A program made the position numbers and the translations under genes. A stretch of DNA of 64,000 nucleotides, from the NCBI GenBank assembly GCA_035546855.1, contig DASZVY010000045.1:1-64000 (forward strand). Direction: 5' to 3'. This document shows, piece by piece, positions 44,583 to 54,963 of the stretch. The DNA is from Nitrobacter sp035546855 (GTDB taxonomy: Bacteria > Pseudomonadota > Alphaproteobacteria > Rhizobiales > Xanthobacteraceae). How positions within the stretch are numbered: position 1 is the first letter of the stretch; each line of letters starts with the position of its first letter. The notes below the pieces were generated by a model. It ran no database searches, was not told where the DNA came from, and worked only from the letters and a program-made list of their open reading frames with translations.

Positions 44583-44944
44583 TCCTTCGCTCCAAATTCC
44601 GCCGCGCGCGGGCGCATTGTTGACCGGGCGTGTTAACCGGCGGCTTCCGGCGAGATGCAACGCGTCTCGCGCCGGAGCGATAAAAAGAAAATCCCGCCAA
44701 CAAAGTAAATGACTGGAAAACAACACCTGGGTGCAAAGCAGCCGCCGGCGCTAACCGGCGGCTGACATTTGCGTGAAGGACTACGCGTCAAGTGTCATGC
44801 ACGCGGAGCGGCGCTGTTTGCGCTCCTCCGTAGAGCCGGGACCGTTGCGGGTTCAAACCTTGCGACCGCCCTCGAAAGGCATGGCTTCCGTCATGGCTGG
44901 ATTTATTCCGGCCATGACGCGATCGTGGATGACAGCGGAGAAGC
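44583..44944. other. intergenic region between acs and the L,D-transpeptidase gene
   Basis: 362 bp. It holds a perfect 9-bp hairpin (AGCCGCCGG at 44740-44748, CCGGCGGCT at 44755-44763), followed on the minus strand by GCTTTG, a possible weak acs terminator, and a half copy of the GTCATG repeat (44890-44918, GTCATGGC mirrored by GCCATGAC). No coding sequence is supported. Confidence 0.55.
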
Positions 44945-46897
<1,953 letters not shown>

Positions 46898-47235
46898 CGT
46901 TTCCTCCACAGCTCGGCCCGCCGGCGGCCCAAGGGCCTCGGGATCGCCGACGATCCGGTTTTCGTCATTGTGGCCGATTATGCGTCGCAGCACGGCATGG
47001 CGACAAGCGGGTCGGACTAGGACCTTGGTCGGTCGCGCGGCAAAGCATCACGAAAGCGCCGGTATGGCTGCCATTCGCTGCGAATCGGTAACCAGCAACC
47101 GCTTTTGACCGCAGCCGGCTGGCGCGGCGCGGCGTTGCGCCCTAGATGCGGGCCGTCAGAGCCGGTGGCGCAGCCGGAACCAAACCCGATAACAGGCATT
47201 TATCCGCCACCAGCCCGCGTGAGGCGTATAACCCC
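46898..47235. other. divergent intergenic region acs / topoisomerase
   Basis: 338 bp between two divergent start codons. No repeat, RNA gene or conserved reading frame was recognised. The open frames that cross it have no family features. Promoters for acs and the topoisomerase gene must lie here; none is clear by eye. Confidence 0.5.
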
Positions 47236-48333
47236 ATGATGAATCAGCAGAATTTTGAGGCTGCGCGGATCGTTTCCGCCGATCCCATGGTGGCGGCGAC
47301 GATCGCGGCCCCGTCGTCGGTGGAGGCGCTGGCGCGCGAACTGGGTTTGAAGCTCGGCGATCAGGCCGGGCTGACCATCCGCCGCATCAGGCGCGGCAAG
47401 TCCTATTCCTTCATCCGCGCCAACGGCACGCGGATCAAACATGCCGGCACCATCAAGCGGCTGAACGCGATGGCGATGCCGCCGGCCTATGTCGAGGTGC
47501 GCTATTCGCCCGATCCCGCCTCGCATCTGCAGGCCGTCGGCGTCGATGCGGCGGGCCGGCTGCAATATCGCTATCACGCCGACTGGGAGAAGGTGCGCGA
47601 GCAGCGCAAGGCGCATCGGCTGTCGAAGCTGGTGGCGGCGCTGCCGAAAATCCGCCGCGCGGTGTCGTCGCACCTGTCGGGCGAGGAGCCCACCCGCGAG
47701 TTCGCGCTGTCCGCCGTGATCGAACTGATCGCTCGCACCGCGATTCGCCCGGGCAACGAATCCTATGCGCGGCTCAACGGCACGCGCGGCGCCACGACAT
47801 TGCTGAAGTCCAACGTCGCGCTTGACGACGATAGCGTTGTCCTGACCTTCAAGGCGAAGGGCGGCAAGGCGGTGCGCAAGGAGTGCGACGCCGCGAAACT
47901 GGTGCGCGCCATCGGCATTCTGCGGACGCTGCCGGGCAAGCGCATGTTCCAGTATCGCGACGAGGGCGGCACCGTTCGCGCGGTGAATACGACGCAGGTG
48001 AACGCCTTCCTGCGCGAGATCGCGCGCATCAAGATTTCTCTGAAGGACTTTCGCACGCTGATGGCGTCGGCGGTGGTGCTGGAATCGCTGTCGCGCGTCA
48101 CGCCGGCGACGAGCGAGCGCGGCCGCCGCAAGCAGGTGCTGGAGGCCGTGCGCGCGGCGGCGGATGAATTGTCGAATACGCCGGCGATCTGCCGCAAGAG
48201 CTATGTGCACGACACCATCGTCACCGCGTTCGAGGATGGAATCCTCGAACGTTTCGCCGCGACCATGACGGGCTATCGCTCGCAGTCGAAGCGCGAGCAG
48301 CTTCTGGCGCAGGTGGTCGCGGCTGCTGGATGA
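47236..48333 (+). CDS. DNA topoisomerase IB
   Basis: Poxvirus-type topoisomerase I of 365 residues, which relaxes supercoils by a 3'-phosphotyrosyl intermediate. N-terminal domain: GLTIRRIRRGKSYSFIRANG and PPAYVEVRYSPDPASHLQAV. Catalytic core: TAIRPGNESYARLNGTRGAT with the first Arg, FKAKGGKAVRKE with Lys, and the C-terminal SYVHDTIVTAFEDG with the active-site Tyr. The ATG at 47236 is preceded by a weak site; a second ATG follows directly. Such enzymes are common in Rhizobiales chromosomes, often near unrelated genes. Confidence 0.93.
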   Translation: MMNQQNFEAARIVSADPMVAATIAAPSSVEALARELGLKLGDQAGLTIRRIRRGKSYSFIRANGTRIKHAGTIKRLNAMAMPPAYVEVRYSPDPASHLQAVGVDAAGRLQYRYHADWEKVREQRKAHRLSKLVAALPKIRRAVSSHLSGEEPTREFALSAVIELIARTAIRPGNESYARLNGTRGATTLLKSNVALDDDSVVLTFKAKGGKAVRKECDAAKLVRAIGILRTLPGKRMFQYRDEGGTVRAVNTTQVNAFLREIARIKISLKDFRTLMASAVVLESLSRVTPATSERGRRKQVLEAVRAAADELSNTPAICRKSYVHDTIVTAFEDGILERFAATMTGYRSQSKREQLLAQVVAAAG

Positions 48334-48350
48334 TTTGTGCTTAAGGACCT

Positions 48351-48474
48351 GTCATGGCCGGGCATAGCCGTTCGAAGAACGGCGTCGCTTCGCTCGCCTA
48401 TGTCCCGGCCGTCCACGTCTTTCTTGGCCGCAGAAGTTCAAGACGTGGATGCCCGGCATAAAGCCGGGCATGAC
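48351..48474. repeat. dispersed palindromic repeat, GTCATG family
   Basis: Bounded by GTCATGGCCGGG and CCCGGGCATGAC-like ends (GCCGGGCATGAC). It contains GTCCACGTCTT mirrored by AAGACGTGGATG, as in the 38706-38793 copy, with an additional GC hairpin insert (GCCGTTCGAAGAACGGC) at about 48367-48383. It lies just after the topoisomerase stop. Confidence 0.8.
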
Positions 48475-48492
48475 GAAAATCAGCGTCGGCAG

Positions 48493-49155
48493 TCATCCAA
48501 TCACCCACACCGCCGTACGCTTGATCTCCGCGTCCTCCAGTTCGCGTGTCACGGGCACGCTGTGTTCGGCGAGCTTCGTCAGCCTCTCCTTCGGAAGATA
48601 GGTACGGCCGGGATCTCCGATCAGCACGGTTGCGCCGCGCAGAGTCTGTTGCGAGAGGAATGCGAAGGCGCGTTCCGCGGTCTCGCGCTCATAGAAGATG
48701 TCGCCGGCGAGGATGACGTCCCAACGTTCGTCCGTGGGCGACGCCAGAAGGTCGTCGCGGCATGCGTTGAGTTGCACCCCGTTCGCGGCCGCGTTGAGTT
48801 CGATCGCAGCGAGAGAGAACACGTCGATATCGGCCGCGGTGACCGAGCGTGCGCCCGCTTTCATCGCCGCGATGCCGACGAGGCCGGAGCCCGACGCGAG
48901 ATCGAGCACCGTCTTGCCGGTGACGCTCTCGGCATGGTCGAGCACATGCCGCGCCAGCGCCTGCCCACCGGCCCATGCGAACGCCCAGAACGGCGGCGGC
49001 AGGCCCATCTCGCCGAGCTCTTCCTCGGTCTTCTGCCAGATCGGCACGCTTTCATCGGCGACGTGAATCGCGATTTCCGGCACCAAGGGCACCGGCCGCA
49101 GCCTTGTGTTGGCGCGGATGAAGGCGGTGCGGTCGGTCAACGAATCCTGCGTCAT
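48493..49155 (-). CDS. class I methyltransferase, ETFB-lysine-methyltransferase-like
   Basis: A 220-residue SAM-dependent methyltransferase. Motif I is VLDLASGSGLVGIAAMKAGA near 83-102; NAAANGV, and GDIFYERETAERAF near 150 resemble the METTL20/ETFBKMT group, which methylates lysines of the electron-transfer flavoprotein beta subunit, with bacterial relatives in Agrobacterium. FIRANTRLRPVPLVPEIAIH at the N-terminus also fits. PrmA-like enzymes are the alternative. The only start upstream of the conserved part is the ATG at 49155, which lies inside a dispersed repeat. Confidence 0.8.
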   Translation of the reverse strand: MTQDSLTDRTAFIRANTRLRPVPLVPEIAIHVADESVPIWQKTEEELGEMGLPPPFWAFAWAGGQALARHVLDHAESVTGKTVLDLASGSGLVGIAAMKAGARSVTAADIDVFSLAAIELNAAANGVQLNACRDDLLASPTDERWDVILAGDIFYERETAERAFAFLSQQTLRGATVLIGDPGRTYLPKERLTKLAEHSVPVTRELEDAEIKRTAVWVIG

Positions 49156-49264
49156 TGCGAGCTCGTGACAAAATTGCCTCTTGCCAATTTTGCACTGAGC
49201 GAAGCAATCCAGAAAGATTGGTCAGGGACTGGATTGCTTCGTCGCATTCGCTCCTCGCAATGAC
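49151..49264. repeat. dispersed palindromic repeat, GTCATTGCGAG family
   Basis: Perfect terminal arms GTCATTGCGAG (49151-49161) and CTCGCAATGAC (49254-49264), and perfect inner arms GAAGCAATCC (49201-49210) and GGATTGCTTC (49231-49240). A widely distributed repeat type. Its left end overlaps the start codon of the methyltransferase gene, and its right end lies 9 bp from the EVE gene stop. Confidence 0.85.
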
Positions 49265-49272
49265 GGAAAAGT

Positions 49273-49686
49273 CTACAACCCGCCCATCTTGCAGACGAGT
49301 TTCCATTCGTTCGCCGTAACGGGCTGCACCGACAGGCGGGAGTATTTCACCAACGCCATGTCGGCGAGTTTCTTGTCCGCCTTGATCGCGGCCATGGTCA
49401 CCGGCGTCTTCAGCGGCTTGTCGGCCCGGATGTCGACGCAAACGAACTTGCCGGTCTTGTCGGTTGGATCGGGATAGGCTTCGCGGATCACCGCCGCGAT
49501 GCCGACGATCTCCTTGCCCTCGTTGGAATGATAGAAGAAAGCCTTGTCGCCTTTCTTCATGGCGACGAGATTTTGGCGCGCAGTGAAGTTGCGCACGCCG
49601 GTCCAGGCCTCGCCCTTCGCGCCTTTGGCGACCTGCTGGTCCCAGGACCACACCGAGGGCTCCGATTTCACCAGCCAGTAGTTCAT
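49273..49686 (-). CDS. EVE-domain protein
   Basis: A 137-residue single-domain EVE protein (PUA-like fold), a family thought to bind modified bases in DNA or RNA. Motifs: MNYWLVKSEPSVWSWDQQ at the start, WTGVRNFTARQNLVAMKKGD, FFYHSNEGKEIVGIAAVIRE and PVTANEWKLVCKMGGL at the end. The ATG at 49686 is the conserved family start. It lies between two dispersed repeats and is likely a monocistronic gene; no restriction or DNA-modification gene is next to it. Confidence 0.92.
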   Translation of the reverse strand: MNYWLVKSEPSVWSWDQQVAKGAKGEAWTGVRNFTARQNLVAMKKGDKAFFYHSNEGKEIVGIAAVIREAYPDPTDKTGKFVCVDIRADKPLKTPVTMAAIKADKKLADMALVKYSRLSVQPVTANEWKLVCKMGGL

Positions 49687-49704
49687 GGAGCCACCGTCCT
49701 TTTC

Positions 49705-49857
49705 GTCATGGCCGGACATAGCCCGTCGAAGACGGGCGTGAACGCCCTTTTGTTCCGGCCATCCACGTCTTCCCGTTATTTACTACCAAGACGTGGATGC
49801 CCGCGACAATGCCTTGTGCTCGGGCTGGCGAAGCCAGACCCGAGTAGCGGGCATGAC
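49705..49857. repeat. dispersed palindromic repeat, GTCATG family, with insert
   Basis: Bounded by GTCATGGCCGG and CGGGCATGAC. The CCACGTCTT / AAGACGTGG pair is kept. Two extra hairpins sit inside: GCCCGTCGAAGACGGGC at about 49720 and CTCGGGCTGGCGAAGCCAG...CCCGAG at about 49819-49843. It is the largest of the four copies seen and fills the EVE-gpsA gap. Confidence 0.75.
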
Positions 49858-49866
49858 AGAGAGGAT

Positions 49867-50850
49867 TCATCCCTCCGCCCGGAACGGCCGCGTCAACAAG
49901 GTGTCGATCGCTGCGTCGATGGTCAACGTGCCTGCGAGGATTGCCGCGACCACCTGCGCCACCGGCATCTCGACATGATGCGCAGCGGCGAGTTCGATCA
50001 GCACCGGCGCGGTGAATTCGCCTTCGCTCAGCTTTGCGCGCGGCGCGTGGTTACCGCGCCCAAGCGCGAAGCCGAGGGAAAAGTTGCGGGACTGCGGGCT
50101 CGCGCAGGTGAGGATGAGGTCGCCGAGGCCGGAGAGGCCGGCAAGCGTCTCGCCGCGCGCCCCGCAGGCGCGGCCGAGCCGCACCAGTTCGCTGAAGCCG
50201 CGCGTGGTCAGCGCGGCCTGCGCCGAGGCGCCGAGCGCGCGCCCGGCGGCGATGCCGACCGCGATGGCGAGGACGTTCTTCGCGGCACCGCCGATCTCGA
50301 CGCCGCGCACATCGGTCGTGTGATAGGGACGAAAGGTGGCGGAGCCGAGCGCGTGAACAAGGTCGGTGGCGAGGGTTTCGTCGCTAGCCGCCAGCGTGAC
50401 GGCGGTTGGCAGCCCGCGCGCCACGTCGGCGGCGAAGCCCGGTCCCGACAGGATCGCAGGCAACGCGCGCGGCGCGGCTTCCGCGATCACCTCGGTCATG
50501 AATTGGCGTGTGCCGTGCTCGATGCCTTTCGCGCAAGCGACCACGGGCGTTTCCGATGCAAGATGCGGCGCAAGGGCCGCCGTTGCGGCGCGCGTCTGCT
50601 GCGCCGGCACCGCCATCAGGATAATGTCGGCGCGGGCCGCCGCCGCGAGATCATGCGTGATGGCGATGCCGGCATTGACGGGGATGCCGGGCAGCCGCGG
50701 ATTTTCATGCGTCGCCGCGATCGCGGTCGCGACGGCGGGGTCGCGTGCGAACAGCGTCACCTGCCGTCCGGCGCGCGCGGCGATTCCGGCGAGCGCCGTG
50801 CCCCAGGCACCGGCGCCGATCACGGAAACGCGATTGAGAGATGTCATCAT
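49867..50850 (-). CDS. gpsA: glycerol-3-phosphate dehydrogenase [NAD(P)+]
   Basis: Makes sn-glycerol 3-phosphate from dihydroxyacetone phosphate for phospholipids. It is 327 residues from the ATG at 50850 (or the next ATG at 50847), with the NAD motif VSVIGAGAWGTALAGIAARA, SGPGFAADVARGLPTAVTLA, and GVEIGGAAKNVLAIAVGIAA with the catalytic Lys. Downstream of tsaD by 10 bp on the same strand, so the two are co-transcribed; tsaD-gpsA pairing is common in Rhizobiales. Confidence 0.96.
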   Translation of the reverse strand: MMTSLNRVSVIGAGAWGTALAGIAARAGRQVTLFARDPAVATAIAATHENPRLPGIPVNAGIAITHDLAAAARADIILMAVPAQQTRAATAALAPHLASETPVVACAKGIEHGTRQFMTEVIAEAAPRALPAILSGPGFAADVARGLPTAVTLAASDETLATDLVHALGSATFRPYHTTDVRGVEIGGAAKNVLAIAVGIAAGRALGASAQAALTTRGFSELVRLGRACGARGETLAGLSGLGDLILTCASPQSRNFSLGFALGRGNHAPRAKLSEGEFTAPVLIELAAAHHVEMPVAQVVAAILAGTLTIDAAIDTLLTRPFRAEG

Positions 50851-50860
50851 GACAACGTCT

Positions 50861-51934
50861 TCAAAAACTGGCGCGGCTGTTGGCGAAGCCCGCAGGTGCG
50901 GACGCATGGGCGTCGAGCAGCCAGCGCGCACGGGGCGGCGCTTCGAGATCGTCGATCAGCCCGGCGGCCACGCGCTCCGCGCCGGCCCAGGCGATCATCG
51001 CGCCGTTGTCGGTGCAGAGTGCGGGCGGCGGAATGATGAGCGTGGTTTCCGCTTTGGCCGCGACATCCTGCAGCGCGCTGCGGATCGCCTGGTTGGCGGC
51101 GACGCCACCGGCGGCGACCAGCGCGCGGGGCGGGCCGAACCGCTCCTGAAACAATTTGAGGCCGACGCTCAGCCGATCCGCGGTCGATTCCAGCGCAGCG
51201 GCCTGAAAGGAGGCGCAGAGGTCACTGATGTCCTGCGGCGCAAGCGGTTCGATGCGGCTCGCCTCGTTGCGTACGGCGGTTTTCAACCCGGAAAGCGAAA
51301 AGTTTGCGTCCGGCCGCCCCAGCATCGGGCGCGGAAAATTGAATCGCCTGGGGTCGCCGCTGGCGGCGGCCCGCTCGACCTGCGGCCCGCCCGGATAGGG
51401 CAGGCCCAGCATCTTGGCGACCTTGTCGAACGCTTCGCCCATGGCGTCGTCGACGGTGGTTCCGAGCCGCACGTACTCGCCGACGCCGAGGACTGCGACA
51501 ATCTGGGTGTGTCCGCCCGAGGCAAGGAACAGGCAATACGGAAACGCCAGCGGGCACGTCAGCCGCGGCGTCAGCGCGTGTGCTTCGAGATGATTGACCG
51601 CGATCAGCGGCTTGTCGTGCACGAGCGCGATCGCCTTCGCCGTGGTCAGGCCGACGATGACGCCGCCGATCAGGCCGGGGCCGGCAGCGCCCGCAATGGC
51701 CGACAATTGCGCGAAGCCCACGCCGGATTCGCTCATCGCGCTGGCGATGATGCCGTCGAGCAGGTCGACATGGGCGCGCGCCGCGATTTCGGGAACCACG
51801 CCGCCGAACGGCGCGTGCTCCTCGGTTTGCGACCGCACGACATTAGAGAGAATGCGCCCGCTGCCGTCGGCCTGCCGTTCGATCACCGCGGCGGCCGTCT
51901 CATCGCAGGTGGTTTCGATTCCCAACACCAGCAT
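50861..51934 (-). CDS. tsaD: tRNA threonylcarbamoyladenosine synthase subunit TsaD
   Basis: Transfers the threonylcarbamoyl group to A37 of ANN-decoding tRNAs, with TsaB and TsaE. It is 357 residues from the ATG at 51934 (MLVLGIETTCDETAAAVIE), the conserved start. A second in-frame ATG at 51952 has a better ribosome-binding site (AAGG 5 nt upstream) and would add six residues. Metal-binding NHLEAHALTPR (His-x3-His), FLASGGHTQIV, and CTDNGAMIAWAG with the Asp are present. It is divergent from hemC. Confidence 0.95.
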   Translation of the reverse strand: MLVLGIETTCDETAAAVIERQADGSGRILSNVVRSQTEEHAPFGGVVPEIAARAHVDLLDGIIASAMSESGVGFAQLSAIAGAAGPGLIGGVIVGLTTAKAIALVHDKPLIAVNHLEAHALTPRLTCPLAFPYCLFLASGGHTQIVAVLGVGEYVRLGTTVDDAMGEAFDKVAKMLGLPYPGGPQVERAAASGDPRRFNFPRPMLGRPDANFSLSGLKTAVRNEASRIEPLAPQDISDLCASFQAAALESTADRLSVGLKLFQERFGPPRALVAAGGVAANQAIRSALQDVAAKAETTLIIPPPALCTDNGAMIAWAGAERVAAGLIDDLEAPPRARWLLDAHASAPAGFANSRASF

Positions 51935-52057
51935 CGGTGGATCGTATCCCATTTGAGCCTTGCGTCGGGACGAAAACCGGCGTTTCCCTTCCCGGGCAAG
52001 GCCCCAGCGGCCGTGTCCGGCGCCAATGGCTCCGGCGTAGCATTGCGAGGTCTCGGC

Positions 52058-53008
52058 GTGCAATCCTCTGGCGAAACCGACATTGTGGCGACCATCGGCA
52101 CACGCGGGAGCCCGCTGGCGCTGGCGCAGGCGCACGAGGTGCGCAACCGGCTGGCGCGGGCGCGTCAGGTCGCGCCCGAGCGCATCGCGGTCCGGACGAT
52201 CCGCACCTCAGGCGATGCGATCCAGGATCGGCCGCTGTTCGATGTCGGCGGCAAGGGGCTCTTTACCAAAGAGATCGAGGAAGCCCTGCTGGCGGGCAGC
52301 ATCGATCTTGCCGTTCATTCGTCCAAGGATGTGCCGACGTTCCTGCCGGATGCGACATGGCTGTCGGCGTTCCTGCCGCGCGAGGACGTGCGCGACGTTT
52401 TCCTCAGCCCGCGCGCGCCGTCGTTGCAGGAACTGCCCGCGGGGTCGGTGGTCGGCACGGCGTCGCTGCGGCGGCAGGCGATGGTGTTGCGGCTGCGTCC
52501 GGATCTGAAGGTGCAGGCCATGCGCGGCAACGTCGAGACGCGCCTGCGCAAGCTCGCCGCCGGCGAAGCGGACGCGACATTGCTGGCGCTCGCCGGCATG
52601 AAGCGACTCGGCCTGCAGGACAAGGCGACGCGTATTTTCGAGGTCGATGAATTCTTGCCGGCGGTCGGGCAGGGCGCGATCGCCATCGAGTCGCGCCGCG
52701 ACGACGATCGCATCAATGCGATGGTGAAGGCGATCGGGGATGCGGAAACGGAAGTGGCGCTCACCGCCGAGCGGAGTTTCCTCGCATTGCTCGATGGCTC
52801 CTGCCGCACGCCGATCGGCGGGCATTGCCGCGTCGATGGCGATCGCATTCATTTCCGCGGCCTGATCATCTCGCCCGACGGTCGGGAGTCTTACGAGACG
52901 ACGCGTGAAGGTGTGCGGGCGGACGCGCTGGCGCTCGGCGCGGATGCCGCGCAGGAATTGCGCGCGCGCGCCGGTGAAAAATTCTTCACGCTGTTCGCGG
53001 GAGCCTAA
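52058..53008 (+). CDS. hemC: hydroxymethylbilane synthase (porphobilinogen deaminase)
   Basis: Joins four porphobilinogens into the linear tetrapyrrole hydroxymethylbilane. The start is probably GTG at 52058, with GAGG 7 nt upstream, giving 316 residues (VQSSGETDIVATIGTRGSPL). The core shows DVGGKGLFTKEIEEALLAGS, VHSSKDVPT with the catalytic Asp loop, GNVETRLRKLAAGEADATLL and SCRTPIGGH, where Cys holds the dipyrromethane cofactor. The hemD gene follows 3 bp after the stop. Confidence 0.96.
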   Translation: MQSSGETDIVATIGTRGSPLALAQAHEVRNRLARARQVAPERIAVRTIRTSGDAIQDRPLFDVGGKGLFTKEIEEALLAGSIDLAVHSSKDVPTFLPDATWLSAFLPREDVRDVFLSPRAPSLQELPAGSVVGTASLRRQAMVLRLRPDLKVQAMRGNVETRLRKLAAGEADATLLALAGMKRLGLQDKATRIFEVDEFLPAVGQGAIAIESRRDDDRINAMVKAIGDAETEVALTAERSFLALLDGSCRTPIGGHCRVDGDRIHFRGLIISPDGRESYETTREGVRADALALGADAAQELRARAGEKFFTLFAGA

Positions 53009-53011
53009 GGC

Positions 53012-53764
53012 GTGATCGTCCTTGTCACCCGGCCCGAGCCCGACGGAGAGATGACGGCGCGGTCGTTGCGCGACAGAGGCCATGACGTGCTGCTGTCGCC
53101 GATGCTGCGGTTCGAGCCCGTCGCGTTCCAGATCGAGGCCGATGCGCGCTATGGCGCCGTGGTCGTGACCAGCGCCAACGCCCTGCGCGCGGTCGCGGAT
53201 CATCCGGCGCTGGATCGGCTGGTCGCGTTGCCGCTGCTTGGGGTGGGAGCGCGCACGGCCGAGGTGGCGCGCGGGATGGGTTTCCGCACCGTGATGTCGG
53301 CCGACGGCGATGCCGCGGCATTGCGCGACCGCGTGCTGGCGTGCATTCGCGACAAATCCTTCAAGACGCTGACGCGAAGCAGCGCGATCCTCTATCTCGC
53401 CGGAGCCGATATCGCTCACGATCTCGCGACCGAACTCGGCGGGCGCGGTCTCAACGTCGCGACAGTCACGAGCTACCGGATGGTGCCGCAAATTCACCTG
53501 CCGGCCGCGGTCTGCGACGGTTTTGCCGCGCAGCGGATCGACGCGGTGCTGCACTACTCGCGCCGCAGCGCGCGCGCATTCCTGGACGCGGCGCGCGCCG
53601 GCGGCGTCGAAATCTCGGCTTTGGCGATCCCGCAGTGCTGCCTGTCCGACTCGATTGCGGCGATTCTGCGGGATGCGGGCGCAACCCAGGTCACGGTTTC
53701 GCGGACGCCAGATGAAAATGCCTTGTTCGAGGTCCTGGAGCGGGCGGTGCAGGCATCGCGTTAA
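53012..53764 (+). CDS. hemD: uroporphyrinogen-III synthase
   Basis: Cyclises hydroxymethylbilane with inversion of ring D. It is 250 residues with GTG start at 53012, 3 bp after hemC. The family is weakly conserved; VLVTRPEPDGEMTARSLRDR at the N-terminus, VVVTSANALRAV, LGVGARTAEVARGMG and SYRMVP are the usual landmarks of HemD. The position between hemC and the mic60-like gene supports the call. Confidence 0.92.
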   Translation: MIVLVTRPEPDGEMTARSLRDRGHDVLLSPMLRFEPVAFQIEADARYGAVVVTSANALRAVADHPALDRLVALPLLGVGARTAEVARGMGFRTVMSADGDAAALRDRVLACIRDKSFKTLTRSSAILYLAGADIAHDLATELGGRGLNVATVTSYRMVPQIHLPAAVCDGFAAQRIDAVLHYSRRSARAFLDAARAGGVEISALAIPQCCLSDSIAAILRDAGATQVTVSRTPDENALFEVLERAVQASR

Positions 53765-53819
53765 CAAACTCGGCGCGGAATCTGCTAAGGGTGAAGTCCG
53801 GTCAGGAAGGAACACAGCA

Positions 53820-54956
53820 ATGGTCGATGAGACGCCCGACGACACTGGATTGTCGCAGGACGGGAGCAGGCCCAAACGAACGCCTCCCACCATCGACCTT
53901 GAAGCGACCGACGTCACCGAAGCCGCGGCGATGCCGGGCGCCGGCGACGCGCGCGCCGAAACCGGCCATTCGCAGTCGGGGCCGTCATCGCCGTCGCGCA
54001 AGCCGATCCTGGTCTCCGCCGTCGCGGGGACTCTGGCGGCGCTCATCGTCATGGGAGCGGCTGAACTCGTGGGCTGGTCGGTCTCGCCCTTGTCGCCGTC
54101 GCAACCAGCCGGTTCGGCGCTCGACGATCTCGCCACGCGCATGTCGCATCTCGAATCCGCAATGAGCAAGCCGTCGGTCGCAACGCCGGATTCGACGGTT
54201 CTGGCGCGGATCGACGCGCTGCAGAGCGCCGTCGCGTCGCTGCGAAACGATTTCGCGGCGTCGCGAGGCCAGGCGGAGAAACTGAAGGCGGCGGTCGATC
54301 AGATCAAATCCGCCCCGGCGGCGATCTCGCCCGCGCCGGACCTGTCCGCGGTCGACAGGCGTCTCGACCAGATCGAAGGCGCGGTTCAGAAGCTCGGGGC
54401 CGCACAGGCGCGGCAGGCCGCGCCGCCCGCCGGCGATGTGGCGCTTCGCCGCGTCGTGGCGGCAATGCTGCTGACGACCGCCGTGCATGACGGCCATCCC
54501 TATGCCGAGGCGCTTGCCGCGTCGAAATCCCTGATTCCGGACGCCGATGCGCTGAAGCCGCTGGAGACGTTCGCGACGTCCGGCGTGCCGAGCGCGCCCG
54601 CGCTGTGCCGCGAATTGCTTGCCATCGTTCCGAAGCTGGCGCCGGCCAGGACGGATGCGCCGGCGGAGACCGGCATCATCGCGCGGCTGCAGCAGGGAGC
54701 CGAGCATCTGGTCAAGATCGAACGCACCGACGCCGTCAGCGGCAATTCAACCGGCGCCATCCTCGCGCGCGTCACCGCGGCGGCGCTGCATAATGATCTC
54801 GCCGAGACGCGGCGCGAACTGAATGCGCTGTCGCCAACCGACCGGGCCGCGGCGGCTGCGTGGATCGCGAAGGTCGATGCGCGTGACGCGGCGCTCGATG
54901 CGTCGCGGCGGATCGCGGCCGACGCGATGGCCGCTCTCGCTCAACCGGTGCGATAG
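53820..54956 (+). CDS. Mic60/mitofilin-like inner-membrane protein
   Basis: A 378-residue protein with a Pro/Thr-rich cytoplasmic N-terminus, one membrane helix (about 63-84, ILVSAVAGTLAALIVMGAAE), a periplasmic coiled coil (about 100-200) and a C-terminal mitofilin-like domain (VALRRVVAAMLLTTAVHDGH onward). Alphaproteobacterial Mic60, the ancestor of the mitochondrial cristae-shaping protein, is typically encoded next to haem genes, as here between hemD and the hemY-like gene (55 and 7 bp). The start at 53820 has GGAAGGAAC upstream. Function in bending or contacting membranes is inferred from the family. Confidence 0.85.
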   Translation: MVDETPDDTGLSQDGSRPKRTPPTIDLEATDVTEAAAMPGAGDARAETGHSQSGPSSPSRKPILVSAVAGTLAALIVMGAAELVGWSVSPLSPSQPAGSALDDLATRMSHLESAMSKPSVATPDSTVLARIDALQSAVASLRNDFAASRGQAEKLKAAVDQIKSAPAAISPAPDLSAVDRRLDQIEGAVQKLGAAQARQAAPPAGDVALRRVVAAMLLTTAVHDGHPYAEALAASKSLIPDADALKPLETFATSGVPSAPALCRELLAIVPKLAPARTDAPAETGIIARLQQGAEHLVKIERTDAVSGNSTGAILARVTAAALHNDLAETRRELNALSPTDRAAAAAWIAKVDARDAALDASRRIAADAMAALAQPVR

Positions 54957-54963
54957 GTCTCAG

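Noticed and set aside
44840..44870. T-arm-like GCGGGTTCAAACCTTGC.
   Set aside because: No acceptor, D or anticodon stems fit around it, so it is not a tRNA.
53794..53818. Sequence resembling the SRP RNA loop (GTCCGGTCAGGAAGGAACA) before mic60.
   Set aside because: The order of the motif is wrong for 4.5S RNA and there is no surrounding hairpin. GGAAGGAAC serves as the ribosome-binding site of the next gene.
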